Shown here piece by piece: positions 12,770 to 23,674 of a DNA stretch of 64,000 bases. Numbering within the stretch: the first letter of the stretch is position 1; each line of letters opens with the position of its first letter. Under the pieces are notes generated by a model. The model searched no databases, was not told where the DNA came from, and saw only the letters and a list, made by a program, of their open reading frames with translations. A program made the translations under genes and the position numbers. This DNA comes from Tenrec ecaudatus (lineage: Eukaryota; Chordata; Mammalia; Afrosoricida; Tenrecidae), in assembly GCF_050624435.1 (NCBI RefSeq), contig NC_134546.1:42549501-42613500 (forward strand), read 5' to 3'.

Positions 12770-13390
12770 GCCAAGATGCCAAGTAATTTGGCAATTAGAA
12801 CCTAGTAACCTCTCATAGTGAGGGTGCATGGTCTGCTTATAATTTAAGTGGAAGTGGTGGGAAAGCTGGTTGGCTTTGTGGACTTCCTAGACCACAAAGC
12901 AGGTAAAACGGAGTGTTTTTTTCCCAAGAGGCTGGCTTGTGGAGCGGGATGCCTCCGGGACCTTAAATCGAGGGGCGAGGTATTGCTGACATACAGAGCT
13001 GGAACTGACCTGTCTTTTCTTTGAAACTTACAGCACGGTGGAATGACTGTTTGGCATTTATTTTCAGCTCTAAGATTGTAATATTGTGCAAGCAGAGTTG
13101 AGTTCAAATCAAAAAGCCAAGGGTCAGTCTGTCTGCAGGCAAGACAGCAGCTGCCCTGATGAATCTTGAGTATTTTGAACCTGAATTGTCACCTGTTAAC
13201 TTCTCTAATAAACCCAATAATCTTAAATATCATCTACGAGTTTTTTATGGTCATTGCTGAGTGCTATGGGCAACAGAACAAGTAGTGATATTAATTAGTG
13301 TTCCTCATAGCCATTTAGACAGCATTCTGTTAGATGAGGATATTTAAATTCCTCTTGATTTTCTTTATTCCTGGTTTAGTGAAACATCTA
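12770..13390. other. Unassigned; possibly a decayed LTR
   Basis: This block sits between two RTE copies. It carries a comparatively CpG-containing patch near 12950-12985 and an 'ttctctaataaaccc' motif near 13202 that could be an LTR polyadenylation signal. I cannot define TG...CA ends or a target duplication, so this is only a suggestion. Confidence 0.3.
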
Positions 13391-13879
13391 CCATTGATCT
13401 GTCCATTTGTCATGCTGTAGTGGCTTGTGTGTTACTGTGATGCTAGAAGCTATGTCACCGGTATTTCAAATACCATCAAGATCACCCAAAAAGAACGGGT
13501 TTCAGGGGAGCTTCCCGACGGAGACAAGACAGCAAAAAAGGAATCAGCTTCCTACTTTGAAAGAAGTAGCCACTAAAAACTTTATGCATACCTTTAAAAA
13601 CTGTCAGATACTGAAGGCCTAATGAATGGAAAAACCATTTTCAGATAGGACTACAGGATTGGCCCTTTGGGTCCAAAGCGAATCAACATGTGACCGAGGA
13701 GAAGCTGGTTTCTCAGAGTGGAGTCGACCATGGTGACGTGAGGCTGTTGGAGTGAAGCATTTCCGTATCTTCCTTTGCTGAAAGAGCATGACTCACCATA
13801 ATGACAAATAATTGCAAAGTCTGCTCATGGAAGGGATTAGAATGTAAAAAGGTCAAATCTAGGAAAATTGGAAGTGGTC

Positions 13880-16216
13880 AAAAAAGAAATGAAACACATA
13901 AACATCCGTATCCTAGGAATTAGTAATCTGAAGTGGACTGTGATTGCCATATATCACATGCTTTATTATGCTGAGAATAATAGAATCAAAAGGAATGAAG
14001 TGACATTCACTTGAAAAGTACATTGCACAATCAATCATGCAGTACAATACTGCCTGTGATAGGATTTTATCTATCTGACTTCAAGGAAATCCAATCAATA
14101 CAACTATTATTCAGATTTATGAACTCACCACAAACACTAATGATGAAGGTATTGAAAAATTTTACCAAGGACTTCAGTCAAAAATTGACTAAACATGCAG
14201 TAAACAATGCATGGTCTTTATTGTTGACTGGAATGCAAAAGTTAGAAACAGAGGAGGAACACAAGTTGAAAAATATGGACTTGGTGATAGAAATTAAGCT
14301 GGAGATAACATGATAAAAATGTGCAAAACCAACAACTTGTTCATAGCATAACCCCTTTTTCAATAACAAGGAGGTAACTCTGCACACAGACTTTTCCTGA
14401 TGGAGTATGCAGAAATAAAATTGAATACATATATAGGAAGGAAGACGATGGAGAAGCTCAATACCAGCAGCTAAAACCAGGTCAGAAACTAACTGTGGAA
14501 AAGACCATAAACTCCACATATGTACATACAGGTTAAAGCCTAAGAAAATCTAAACAAGTCCTGAGAGTAAAAAAACAACTTTGAGTCTATCCCACCTGAA
14601 TTTTGAGAATATCTCAAGGACACATTTGACATATTGAGCAAGAATCACAGAAGGTGGATTGTGGGAGGGCATCAAGAACATTATTCATGAAAAAAGCCAA
14701 AGGTCATTAAAAACAGAGGAAAGAAAGAAAAGATCAAAGTGGAAGTCAGAGAGGCTCTGAAATGCTTTTAATCTTAGTGTAGCTAAGCAAATGGAAAAAG
14801 TAATGAAGTAAAAAAGCTGAGTAGAAAATTTCAAAAAGTCAAATCCAAATATTATAATGACATGTGCAAAGACCTAGAATCAGAAAGCCAAAAGGGAAGA
14901 ACACTCTCAGCATATCTGAAACTGAAAGAACTCAAGAAAAAATTCAAGCCTCAAGTTGCAATCTTGAAAGATCCTATGGGCCAAATATTGAACGATGCAG
15001 GAAGCATCAAAATAAATGCAAATAATACACAGTCACTGTACCAAAAAACTAGTCGACATCCCATCATTAGAGGACGTAGCATAGGAGCAAGAACCAATAG
15101 TGTTGAAGGAAGAAGTTCAAGTTGCACTGAATGCATTGGCTGAAAACAAGGATCCAGGAGTGATGGAATACCAATGGAGATGTTCAACACGCTGTTGCAG
15201 CACTGGAAGCACTTGCTCATCTATGCCAGGAAATTTGAAAGGCAACTTCTTGGCCAACTGATTGGAAGAGATCCATATTTGTGCCTATTACACAGAAAGG
15301 TGAACCAGCAGAATGCTCAAACTATGAACAATATCACTTATATTCTGCAAGTAAAATGTTGCTGGAGATCATGGACAAGAGTTGCAGCAGCACATTGACA
15401 CAGAGCTGGATTCGGAAGAGGGCATGGTCCAAGGGATAACATTGCTGATGTCACATGGAGCTTGACTGAAAGCAGAGAATACTAGAAAGATGTTTAATTG
15501 TGTTGTGTTGACTATGCCAAAGCATTCTACTGTGTGGATCATAACAAACTATGGAGAACCTTGGAAAGAATGGGAATTCCAGAACACTTCATTGTGTTTC
15601 TTTGGAACTTGGACACGGATCAAGAGGCAGTTGTGCAAATGGAACAAGGTAATACAGCATGGTTAAAAATTGGGAAAGGTGCGGGACTGAGTTTTATCCT
15701 CTCACCATAGTAATTCAATCTCTATGCTAAGCAATCATCATAGAAACTAAATTACCATATATACTAATGCATGAGCCAAGTTTTATCAGCAAACTTTTTA
15801 AGGCAGTTTTTGTGGTGAAATTAGGTGCCCCGGCTGATATTTGGGTCAGCTCATACTGGAGTATATAGGTATATGAAGAAGCATATGGCATCGGGATTAG
15901 AAAAAGTCTTATTAACCAACAATGGGCAAATGACTCCCCTTTGCTTATTGAAAGTGAGGAAGACCTGAAGCACTTGTTGATGAAAATCCAGTATTTCCTC
16001 TGTCAGCATTTATTACAACTCAATGTAAAGCAGACTAAAAGCCTCACAACTGAGCCAACAGGTAACATCGTGATCAGTGAAGAAAAGGCTGAAGTTCTCA
16101 AGGATTTCATCTTGCTTGGATCCACAACTATTGTTCATGCAATCAACTGTCAGGAGATTAAATGGTGTGTTTCATTAGGCAAATCTACTACTCAAGTAGT
16201 TTCTTTAGAGTTTTGA
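13880..16216 (+). pseudogene. RTE endonuclease/reverse transcriptase remnant
   Basis: Coding remnant of RTE copy B. Recognisable pieces include the endonuclease region (frame 14011-14313), the linker (14862-15143), and reverse transcriptase motif A in 'CVDYAKAFYCVDHNKLWRTL' (15501-15560), whose motif-A aspartate is the D in VDYAKAF. The catalytic YADD box is altered to WAND at about 15924-15935. Downstream, 'ESEEDLKHLLMKIQ' follows as in the family. Several frameshifts and stops separate the parts, so it is non-functional. Confidence 0.75.
15755..15869. mobile_element. Pogo-type MITE inside RTE copy B
   Basis: A 115-bp element flanked by TA on both sides (15753-15754, 15870-15871). The left end ccatatatactaatgcatga then gccaagtttt matches the left end of the pogo-like element at 59275 (ccgtatatactcgtgtataa then gccaagtttt). 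The right part 'ccccggctgatatttgggtc' then 'agctcatactggagtata' matches that element's right end ('cctcggcttatactcaggtc' then 'agcttatatttgagtata'). It is an internally deleted, non-autonomous relative inserted after the RTE copy. Confidence 0.85.
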
Positions 16217-16384
16217 AAGCAAGGATGTTACTTTGAGGACTAATATGCACCTGGACCAAGTCATGGTATTCAGAAGACGAAAGAAAAATTTGCTTTTGAT
16301 CTGTGATGCTGGAGAAGAGTATTTAAAATACCATGCGCTGTTAAAAGGGCTGACCTTTCTATCTTGCAAGAAGTATGGCTAGAG

Positions 16385-16576
16385 CAGTGGTTCTCAACCT
16401 GTGGGTCGTGACCCCTTAGGGGTCGAATGACCCTTGCATGGGGGTCACCCGATTCATAACAGTATCAAAATTGCAGGTATGAAGTATCAACGAAAATAAT
16501 TTTATAGTTGGGGGGTCACCACAACATGAGGAACTCTATTAAAGGGTTTTGGCATTAGGAAGGTTGAGAACCACTG
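16385..16576 (+). mobile_element. SPIN-type hAT MITE in RTE copy B
   Basis: A 192-bp short SPIN with nearly intact termini (cagtggttctcaacctgtgg ... ggttgagaaccactg). The flanking 8-mers are ggctagag (16377-16384) and ggctacag (16577-16584), 7 of 8 identical: an 8-bp hAT target-site duplication in the RTE sequence. It is non-coding. The insertion postdates the RTE copy. Confidence 0.93.
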
Positions 16577-16826
16577 GGCTACAGTATTCCTTAGTGAAAA
16601 GATGGCAAGACTTTGTTTGGCATACTTTAGACATATTGTCAGGAGAAACCAGTCCCTGGAGAAGGACGTTCTGTTTGGTCTAGTGGATGGGCAGTGAAAA
16701 AGAGGAAAGCCCTCAGTGAGATGGATTGATCAATTGGCTCAGACACAGGAACACATGTGAGGACTCTGTTGTGCACACGATCATTATGGGTTGGAACTGA
16801 CTCGATGGCACCTAACAATAAAAACG

Positions 16827-17360
16827 ACATAATGAAACTGATAACTGTCTGATTCATAATGGCCAATACCAGATCATTTCAGCTGACCAGTACATAGACA
16901 ATTGATCTTCATGCATTCCATTTTATTTTTCACAATTTACTATTTCCTAGAATCATATTTCATGCATTCTACATGTGGATGATTAATGGATATTTGCAAT
17001 TGTCTCCTCTCATGGTGAGTCATGTTCCATCAGCAAGTGAAGATCCTAAAACTTTTGTTCCATCCATATCATGAAGCTTGACTCCATTTGGAGGTGACAG
17101 CCCTCTCCCAGTACTATTCTCAGTTCCTTCCAATCGTTCAGCACTAGGTCAGACAATGTTTCATTATTCTTCATGTTTTCAGTGCCCAATTTTTCAGAAG
17201 TGGAGAGCCTCTTCCTGATTCCTAGCCTGGTCTAAATCTGAAAGCTCCACTGAAATCTATCCAACACAGGTGACACCACTGGTGTTTGGAATACTTGTGG
17301 CACACATTCCAAAATTACCACAACACTCAAGTCATCACGGTACAACAGACAGGTGACTGG
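16827..17360 (-). mobile_element. RTE LINE 5' fragment, antisense
   Basis: Read on the minus strand this is the 5' portion of the same RTE family. It runs from the start 'ttgtaccgtgatgacttgag' (near 17350) through 'ccacaagtattccaaacacc' and on to 'attggccattatgaatcag', matching the start of copy B. It directly abuts the 3' end of copy B in the opposite orientation. It may be the separated 5' end of antisense copy A, split by the insertion of copy B and the block at 12770-13390. Confidence 0.7.
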
Positions 17361-17479
17361 GGAAGGTTCCGAGTTGGAAGTAAAAAGTAAAACTAAACTC
17401 AAAATTAAAAAAGAGGCTAGGCTTACTGGTCAGGTACATCGGTGGAACCCCAAGACTACGGCTCTTTATTATCCTACAG

Positions 17480-17672
17480 CACTGGTTCTCAACCTTCCTA
17501 ATGCCACGACCCTTTAATACAGTTCTCCCTGTTGTGGTCACCGCCCAATCATAAAATTATTTGCGTTGCTACTTCATAGCTTTACTGTTGCTACTGTTAT
17601 GAATCAGGCGACCCTTGTGAAAGGGTTGTTTGACCCCCAAAGGGGGCATGACCCACAGGTTGAGAACTGCTG
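17480..17672 (-). mobile_element. SPIN-type hAT MITE, antisense
   Basis: A 193-bp short SPIN in reverse orientation: cactggttctcaaccttcct at the left and 'gacccacaggttgagaactg' near the right end. The inner 'gttgctacttcatagc' and 'tgttatgaatcaggcgaccc' are SPIN landmarks. Flanks tcctacag (17472-17479) and ccctgcag (17673-17680) agree at 6 of 8 positions. Confidence 0.88.
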
Positions 17673-17680
17673 CCCTGCAG

Positions 17681-18589
17681 CTTTGGAACAGAACTCACTC
17701 CCATGGTTCAATTTTAGCTAAGTAATAAAGAAGTCTGCAAGGAAACAAAAACACAAGTGACATAGGCCCAGCTCAATATAATCAATTGTTTGAGATCAAA
17801 CATTTAGTTCAGAACACTGAACTAAAAGAAGAAACAATGAAAACTGTTAGCAGGAGGAGGAAAGTGGAATCAGCCATGCGACACTGAGCGGATTACAATG
17901 AATGAGATTAAGCAAAGTGCGTGTAGATTTTTAAAGGCAAAACTGATTATCTGTTTTGTAAATCTTTGTGTGATTCACAATAAAAAGTTACAAAACTAAA
18001 TAAAATATAAAACCATCACTTCAGCCTATATTTTGCTTTTAGAGTGAAGTGCTTTCCTTGCTGTCACACTGATTCTGATTTTTAAATTTGTATAAGACAA
18101 TATACAATACTTTTAAGTCTTTTGTAAATATTACCTCATACTTTATGATATTCACAGACTAGATTTATTATGAAAATTGACTGGGTTATTTCATTGGTTT
18201 AGAAATATCTGTGCTCAAATAAACCCCTTCTCATTTTTAAATCTATTTTCTGAATCTTCTGTGCATTATTTCTTTTCTTCAGTAATTTCCATTTATCTTC
18301 AAATGTTACTGAGTGCAAAATGTCTAGTGGCTAGAAAGCTTTACAATTAAGTAATACATCCAAGCTTTAAAAAAACTGGAAATAACTCATGAAACTAACC
18401 ACCAAAGCAATTTCTGTTTTATATTTACATATATAGTTCCTATTTATATTTTTCTATCTCACACTGTTCATATTACTCCCCTAGCTTGTTCATATTCTTC
18501 CTACCTTGACAATATCTGTGCACATTGATGTAGATATGATTTGGGTTCTTGAACACTCCGTGTCTTCTTTGATACTCTCAGAAGCCCTC
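17681..18589. other. No recognisable feature
   Basis: AT-rich unassigned sequence, with no coding frame or repeat family I can support. Confidence 0.5.
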
Positions 18590-19078
18590 TGTGTTAGTCT
18601 GGGTAGAGAAACAAATCCTTGAACACACACATATGTACATGAGAAAGAGATTTATATACAAGAGCAATTGAACATTGAGAAAGCATCCCAACCCAGTGCA
18701 GTCCAAGTCCATAAGTCCGATACTAGCCCATATGCCCGATACCAATCTATAAAGTCATCTCCAAGTTCATGAACACATGCAATGACGTCGAACGCAGGAT
18801 GATCACAGGTCAGTGGGTAGAAAGTCTTTGGATCCAGTCGCATTGTAAGCATCTCAGCGCTGTCAGGGGTCTCTGCGTGGCTTCTCCAGCTTCAGAGGTC
18901 TGGTTGCATCCATGGGTCTTGTCAGCTGCAATGTCTCCCAGGGAGTGGCAGAGAGAGGAGTGTCTCCTCCTCCAAGGAGGAAGTACTAGATTTCCCAGAA
19001 TTCTCAGGAGAAGGCGATGCCACACGGAAGCCTCATTGACTATGATCCTCTCAAATGGACAATTATAGAGCTACCACA
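18590..19078 (+). mobile_element. Solo LTR (ERVL/MaLR-like)
   Basis: A 489-bp block starting tgtgttagtctgggtagag and ending ctaccaca, the canonical TG...CA of an LTR. Flanking 5-mers ccctc (18585-18589) and tcctc (19079-19083) match at 4 of 5, in keeping with the 5-bp duplication of class III retroelements. The same LTR occurs in the opposite orientation at 56886-57432; shared landmarks include 'ataagtccgata' and 'ccgataccaatctataaag'. No internal retroviral sequence is attached, so it is a solo LTR left by recombination. It is non-coding; the frames of 66-99 codons across it are incidental. Confidence 0.8.
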
Positions 19079-19284
19079 TCCTCTTAAGAATAGAAAATGC
19101 TAGTAGTCCTTTTCTATTTCTGCTTCTCTCTGAAATGGCTCATACCTTCTCACCTGTCATATTCCAATGGCTCTCCTAATTGTGCTATGTGATGGTGTGA
19201 TGGAATTAAGGTGTTTTTAATCCTATTTTACTATCAGAAAAATCATGACAATAGAGGTTGAGCCACACAACTTGCATTTTAAGA

Positions 19285-19535
19285 CTTGTGGGCTGCAGTC
19301 AATTCAATTCAAACTCATGGAGACTCCTTTTGGAGATTTCCAAACAGCGTGCCATCAAGAAGCTTCGGACTCTCGGTGACTCTACCAAACAGAGAAGACG
19401 TGACCCTTGGGCTTCCAAGGATGCAAATATCTTTGGAAACAGAAAGCTTCATCTTTATTCCAAGTTGTGGCTGGTGGTTTCACACTGCTCATCTTGAGAT
19501 TAGCTGCCAACACGTAACATTCGACTCCACTGAGG
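19285..19535 (-). mobile_element. AfroSINE-like, antisense, diverged
   Basis: Contains 'gcagtcaattcaattcaaac', 'tttggagatttccaaac', 'gctggtggtttcacactgct' and 'gagattagctgccaacacgt', the order of an antisense AfroSINE with extra sequence in the middle. The overlapping 79- and 120-codon plus-strand frames have no independent support. Confidence 0.55.
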
Positions 19536-19539
19536 TGCC

Positions 19540-20870
19540 ACTTGTTAGAGAAAAAAAAAATTGCTTAATAGGACTTTCTGAACCAGAATCCCAGCCCTGC
19601 CGTCCAAAGAACCTCATGTTAGGTTCAGTCATTCCAAGACTCCCATGATGTGTTACAGTACCATATTTGTTCACTCACCTTTTTCTGATTTAGTAGAAAA
19701 TATATACCATATTATTATACTAATAAAATATATAATACATTGGTTAAGCTCTATAATCAAGGGCAAATGATTTTATGGAATATCCTCTTTGTAATTTAAT
19801 GAAATGAACATGTGCCTAATTATAGAAACCACTAATTTGAAACACTGACATTAGTGGTCATTCAGAGTGATTCTGGCTTACAATTTCAGTACTTTGCTTC
19901 TTTGAGAAGTGGCATTTCCAAACTGTCAGAGAATTCGAGTCTGTATTCTGTGTGATAATTAGCTCATCCCATTTTTGTATTAATCACTTGGCTTCCAAAT
20001 GTGACATCACTGACTAATTGAAGACCCTTGAGTTATTAGCTAGACTTCAGATTTAATCTTCCATATACTGTCCAGGAGGGAAAGTCAAATACAAACTACC
20101 CTTACTTTCCCAGGTTCCTTGGGTTTCTCTAGAACTATCTCCCTTTTCCTCTATGTCTACCCTTTGGCACCTCAATTGTTATTTTATGATAGTCATAAAA
20201 GTTTTATGACTAAGTCAAGAATTTGGGGGTGATGTTACGGTACTTATTTCGTATGGCCCAATTTTTAAATTTCCATAGTGTTTTTCTCTTCTCTGTTGCA
20301 TCTTCCTTTAGATAACTCATCACTCTCTGACACTGAGACAATTCCAAATCATAAGAACACTATAGGACAGGGTAGAAATATGAGTTTCTGAGGCTGTAAC
20401 TCTTGACTGGACTGGTCTTGACTGGTCTTTCTCCCCAGTTCACTGCCTCACTTTATGTGTACTGCAATATTCAGACAAGCGATAACATCTGGCGAGCTTC
20501 TGGGACTGCAGAATTTAAGTGATTCTCTTTCCACTTAGCCTATTGGAATAAATAACTTCATTTATTCGATATAACATACATGAGCCAGACTCTTTAACAC
20601 AGAGCTATCTGTGACCTTCTGACATGGGTCTGAAGAAAAGTTACCTATGAGTTTACAGTTGCGTTTTTGAAAAGAAGTGCTTTGTCTCCAGCATATTAGC
20701 ATAGCTCTTTGTCCCTTTAAAGAGATTGCCAATGCATTATGCCAATTGATCTTTATAAAAGCTCTCTGAGCAGGCTGGACACTTGAAAGACAGAGAAATA
20801 GGCTCAAAGAGATTTCTTAAAAAAGCTGCTTTCTAAGTGGATAAATTAGATCCCCTAATGCTTCTTATTG
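19540..20870. other. No recognisable feature
   Basis: AT-rich sequence. A short SINE-like piece (tgagtttctgaggctgtaac) occurs near 20381, but too little remains to call an element. Confidence 0.45.
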
Positions 20871-20874
20871 TGAG

Positions 20875-21325
20875 ATGCCTGTGATCGGTTCCTACTCATC
20901 ACACCCTTTGTACAACAAAGGGCCCATGGCCCACTCCAGGGGTCCCAGGCTCACAGTGGCTGCTATCTTTGCGTCTCCTGTGGCAGCCATGTGTCCATCT
21001 ACCTCCCTGAGGGTCTCCCCTTCTTTGTTCACCCTCTTCTTGTCAAAGCCAAATGTGCCTTCTGAGAACATGGCAAATGACTGCTGAGGAACATTCTGCC
21101 GGTACTACCAACACAGGTTGTTTTCCTTCTCTGGAAGTCAATGTTATAGTCAATAGTTTTGGCCACCACTGTAATTCAAAGACATCCAGTGTTCTCCGGT
21201 CTTCCTTTACCAACGCCCAGCTTTCCCATGCAGGAGGTTATTGAAAATGCCATGGTTTGGGGTGGATCTGTCCTTAACTCTCCTGCAGTGTCCCTATGAC
21301 TAGTTGCAGATCAGCCTGTTGTAAT
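20875..21325 (-). mobile_element. RTE LINE 3' fragment, antisense, old
   Basis: A strongly diverged antisense RTE 3' end. It keeps the order of landmarks seen in other antisense copies: 'cggttcctactcatcacacc' (3' tail), 'ctccctgagggtctcccctt', 'gaggaacattctgcc', 'caccactgtaattcaaagac' and 'cccagctttcccatgcagga'. The plus-strand frames of 63-70 codons are antisense readings of it. Confidence 0.65.
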
Positions 21326-21329
21326 CTAT

Positions 21330-22785
21330 ACATTTGTCCCGGCTGATTTTTTTTTAAGGGTCACCAGATCTTCCTTCTTTGCCATAGGAATGGGGAAAGA
21401 ACCTGTGTTTTCCATTTTAGGACATTCCTGGCTCCTTTCCCTGCATCATGTTTTAACATTGCCACCTAAAATTTATTATCATTGCCATATTTTCTAATTA
21501 TGCTTTTTCCTTTATGTCTCCTCAGTAGAGGAGAATTTCGGCCTTCTTATCTTGGAGGAGACTTCTCAAGGGCAGTTCTAGATCATTATTAACCTCAGTT
21601 GCTTCACACGGGTTGTTGTTACCTAGTCCTGTGACATGGTCTTACCCACACTCTCGTCAGCCTCCTCCTGCATCAGTTCAGAGAGAATCTTTAGTAATGT
21701 TTATTATATCGTTTAATAATAGAACAATATGTGATAGGTAGTTATACATTGCTTTCATGTAATGTTCACATTTTGTAACAACAACATGGTTAGTTACAGT
21801 TATTAGTAACTAAGTGGAAACTTGTTCTGATTTTTCTGTTTCTTTACCTTCTTTCACAAAAAGTTATTGATATAGGTTCATAAATTCTAATCATCACAAT
21901 ATTGTAGCTAAAACAAAAGAAAAATGGACAAAACCAGCAACTGTAAAAACACTGGCAGCAACCAAAACAGGAGCATGAGCTTTCAGGGTTCACAGACAAA
22001 ACCACTTGCTTGAATCATCGTGGTAATTGGCTAAATAATGACAGCACTTTAGAAGATTTTAAAAGTAAATTAGCATAAAATTTTAGCCTTGTGGGTACAT
22101 TGATAAATTTAACCTAGGCTTTTTTAAAAAATGCTTTTGAGGATATAATTAAATAAGACTTATTTTAAATTTTTTTAAAAATGAGAAATTTCTGTTAAAA
22201 TACTGCACAAAGATTTTATAGACAGTTATTTTGATGTCATCTTCTCTCACAATATCACCCACGTTTTCTACATCTGTTACACCCCATTAGCGACGCTTCT
22301 GGTAGGTTGCTCAGTGTGGAATCTTCAGTTACGGCGTTCCTTACCAGTTTTCCTATGGAGAATTGATTTGTCAACTGGAGAGAATGACAAAGCTAAAAGA
22401 TTAACTTGTTTTGATTCCAAGCCTATGTCCTAATAATCATAGGAAGCGTTTATCTTTCTTTTTCATCAGCAAGGAGAAAGAAATGTAAACATGTGCCTAA
22501 ATATCAATTTACATTGTCTTGGAACATTGAAAAAAAGAGTGGGTGAGTTTATGACACCTTCTGAAAATTCTGTTTTTTGAGGTTGATCTATGTAGCTGTA
22601 CCTTTCATTTCCACTGTTACACATGTTATAAAAGTTCTACAGTCTGTTTTTGCTATGAACATGACCAGTTGATCTGGTTTCAGTTCTTTTTTATAAGTCC
22701 TCAGCCATCATAAAGTCTTCTTCAGGTCTTCTAGTGCATCTTTGCAAAACTTTCCTCAGTAGAATTATTGAATTATATTAGCATT
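21330..22785. other. No recognisable feature
   Basis: Unassigned AT-rich sequence. A T run at 21349-21357 is the only simple sequence of note. Confidence 0.5.
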
Positions 22786-23022
22786 CAGTTGAACCCAGTT
22801 CTCGACCGCGTCAGTACTCAATCAGATTTCAACGCGAAATGTCGAGAACATTCTGCATTGGAGCTTGAACAAAACATCAGAATCTGATCAGACACAGGTG
22901 AGTTTTGTAAACAAAAGCAGTCCGTGTTTCGGCCACTCAGCGTTAGTTGGCGTTGTTACTAAGCGCCCTTTCAACCCTTTGCAGCTGCATTCCAGGGTTT
23001 TGCTATAAATTTCTTAGCTTTT

Positions 23023-23244
23023 GTGGCTTTGGGTAATGTTTTTAGATTAAAAAAGCAAAGAAGCATTGGTCCTAAGAAAAATTTTTTTGAAAAGATTCAT
23101 CAAGATAAGGAGCTAGTTAACTGTGTTATTGATATTGTTGATGATAATTTAGTAAACCCTTTTAGAAAACAGTTAAGGAAATGCCAACATCCAGACCACG
23201 TTAGACAGATTTTTTTTTTTCAGAGACAGCCAGCCAGGTCCTAG
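23023..23244 (+). pseudogene. Lysine-rich frame in the TIR element
   Basis: An open frame of about 74 codons inside the presumed second exon (22985-23405). It begins ALGNVFRLKKQRSIG and includes 'DKELVNCVIDIVDDNLVNPF', then 'KCQHPDHVRQI'. The first codon is GTG, so an original ATG may be mutated. The frame breaks after a T10 homopolymer near 23209-23220. Readable sequence appears to continue in another frame up to the G-run at 23265-23278 and the donor at 23406. I do not recognise the family. It could be the N-terminal part of a transposase or an exon carried by the element. Confidence 0.4.
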
Positions 23245-23264
23245 AGAAAAAAAGGCAAAGTTGG

Positions 23265-23278
23265 AGGGGGGGGGGGGG
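23265..23278. repeat. Poly(G) run
   Basis: A run of 14 G within the TIR element, likely unstable and a possible source of frame loss in the adjacent reading frame. Confidence 0.9.
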
Positions 23279-23674
23279 AAATAAACAAACTCCTGAAAAG
23301 CAGCTACCGGTTGATTTTATAGAAGGGAATTCCCCTTCCAAACAATGACTCTCCCCACCTCCTCTCTACGTCCGTGTCCACAGATGCAGTCTCATCTGTC
23401 TCAAGGTAAGGGCCATACAGTAGTTGTTAGAAATTTTTTTACTGTTGTGTTTCTTATGTGAATTTTATTATTTAACTCTGAACTTACTTACTTTGAGATT
23501 TCTGTTTAGCATTTGTATGAAAAGGCAAGATTAGGGGAACCACTTGGTGGTCGAGAACGGATTAATCTGTTTTCCGTTATTTCTTATGTGAAAAATTGTT
23601 TCAGAACGCGACTGCATTGCATCTCAACCCTCTTTCTAGAATGGATTAGCATCTAGGCCTTGGGTTCTGCTGTA

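Larger units (their letters stand above)
13392..16826 (+). mobile_element. Near full-length RTE LINE, copy B
   Basis: The most complete RTE copy here, about 3.4 kb minus later insertions. It begins near 13392 with the element's 5' region (gtggcttgtgtgttactgtg). It runs through the endonuclease region (about 13880-14530), linker, reverse transcriptase (about 15200-16100) and 3' region. It ends with the AfroSINE-like tail ggttggaactgactcgatgg then cacctaacaataaaaac. Two DNA transposons interrupt it: a MITE at 15755-15869 and a SPIN at 16385-16576. Many stops show it is dead. It is a probable relative of the elements that mobilise AfroSINEs, because it shares their 3' tail. Confidence 0.85.
22786..23672 (+). 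mobile_element. TIR element with intron-like signals, unclassified
   Basis: An 887-bp block bounded by imperfect inverted ends: cagttgaaccca (22786-22797) and tgggttctgctg (23661-23672), 10 of 12 paired. TA follows the right end, suggesting a Tc1/mariner/pogo-type transposon. Subterminal gttctcgac (22798-22806) is inverted at 22842-22850 (gtcgagaac), and ggtcgagaac recurs near 23549. Inside is a predicted 87-nt intron: a cag|gtgagt donor at 22898, a ttactaag branch-like motif near 22955 and a pyrimidine-rich acceptor ending cag at 22984. A second donor (caag|gtaagg) lies at 23406. The family is not one I can name. Confidence 0.55.

Noticed and set aside
20875..21244. Ser/Pro-rich plus-strand frames in a GC-richer stretch, suggestive of an exon
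   Set aside because: The stretch aligns in order with the antisense 3' end of RTE; no splice sites frame it.
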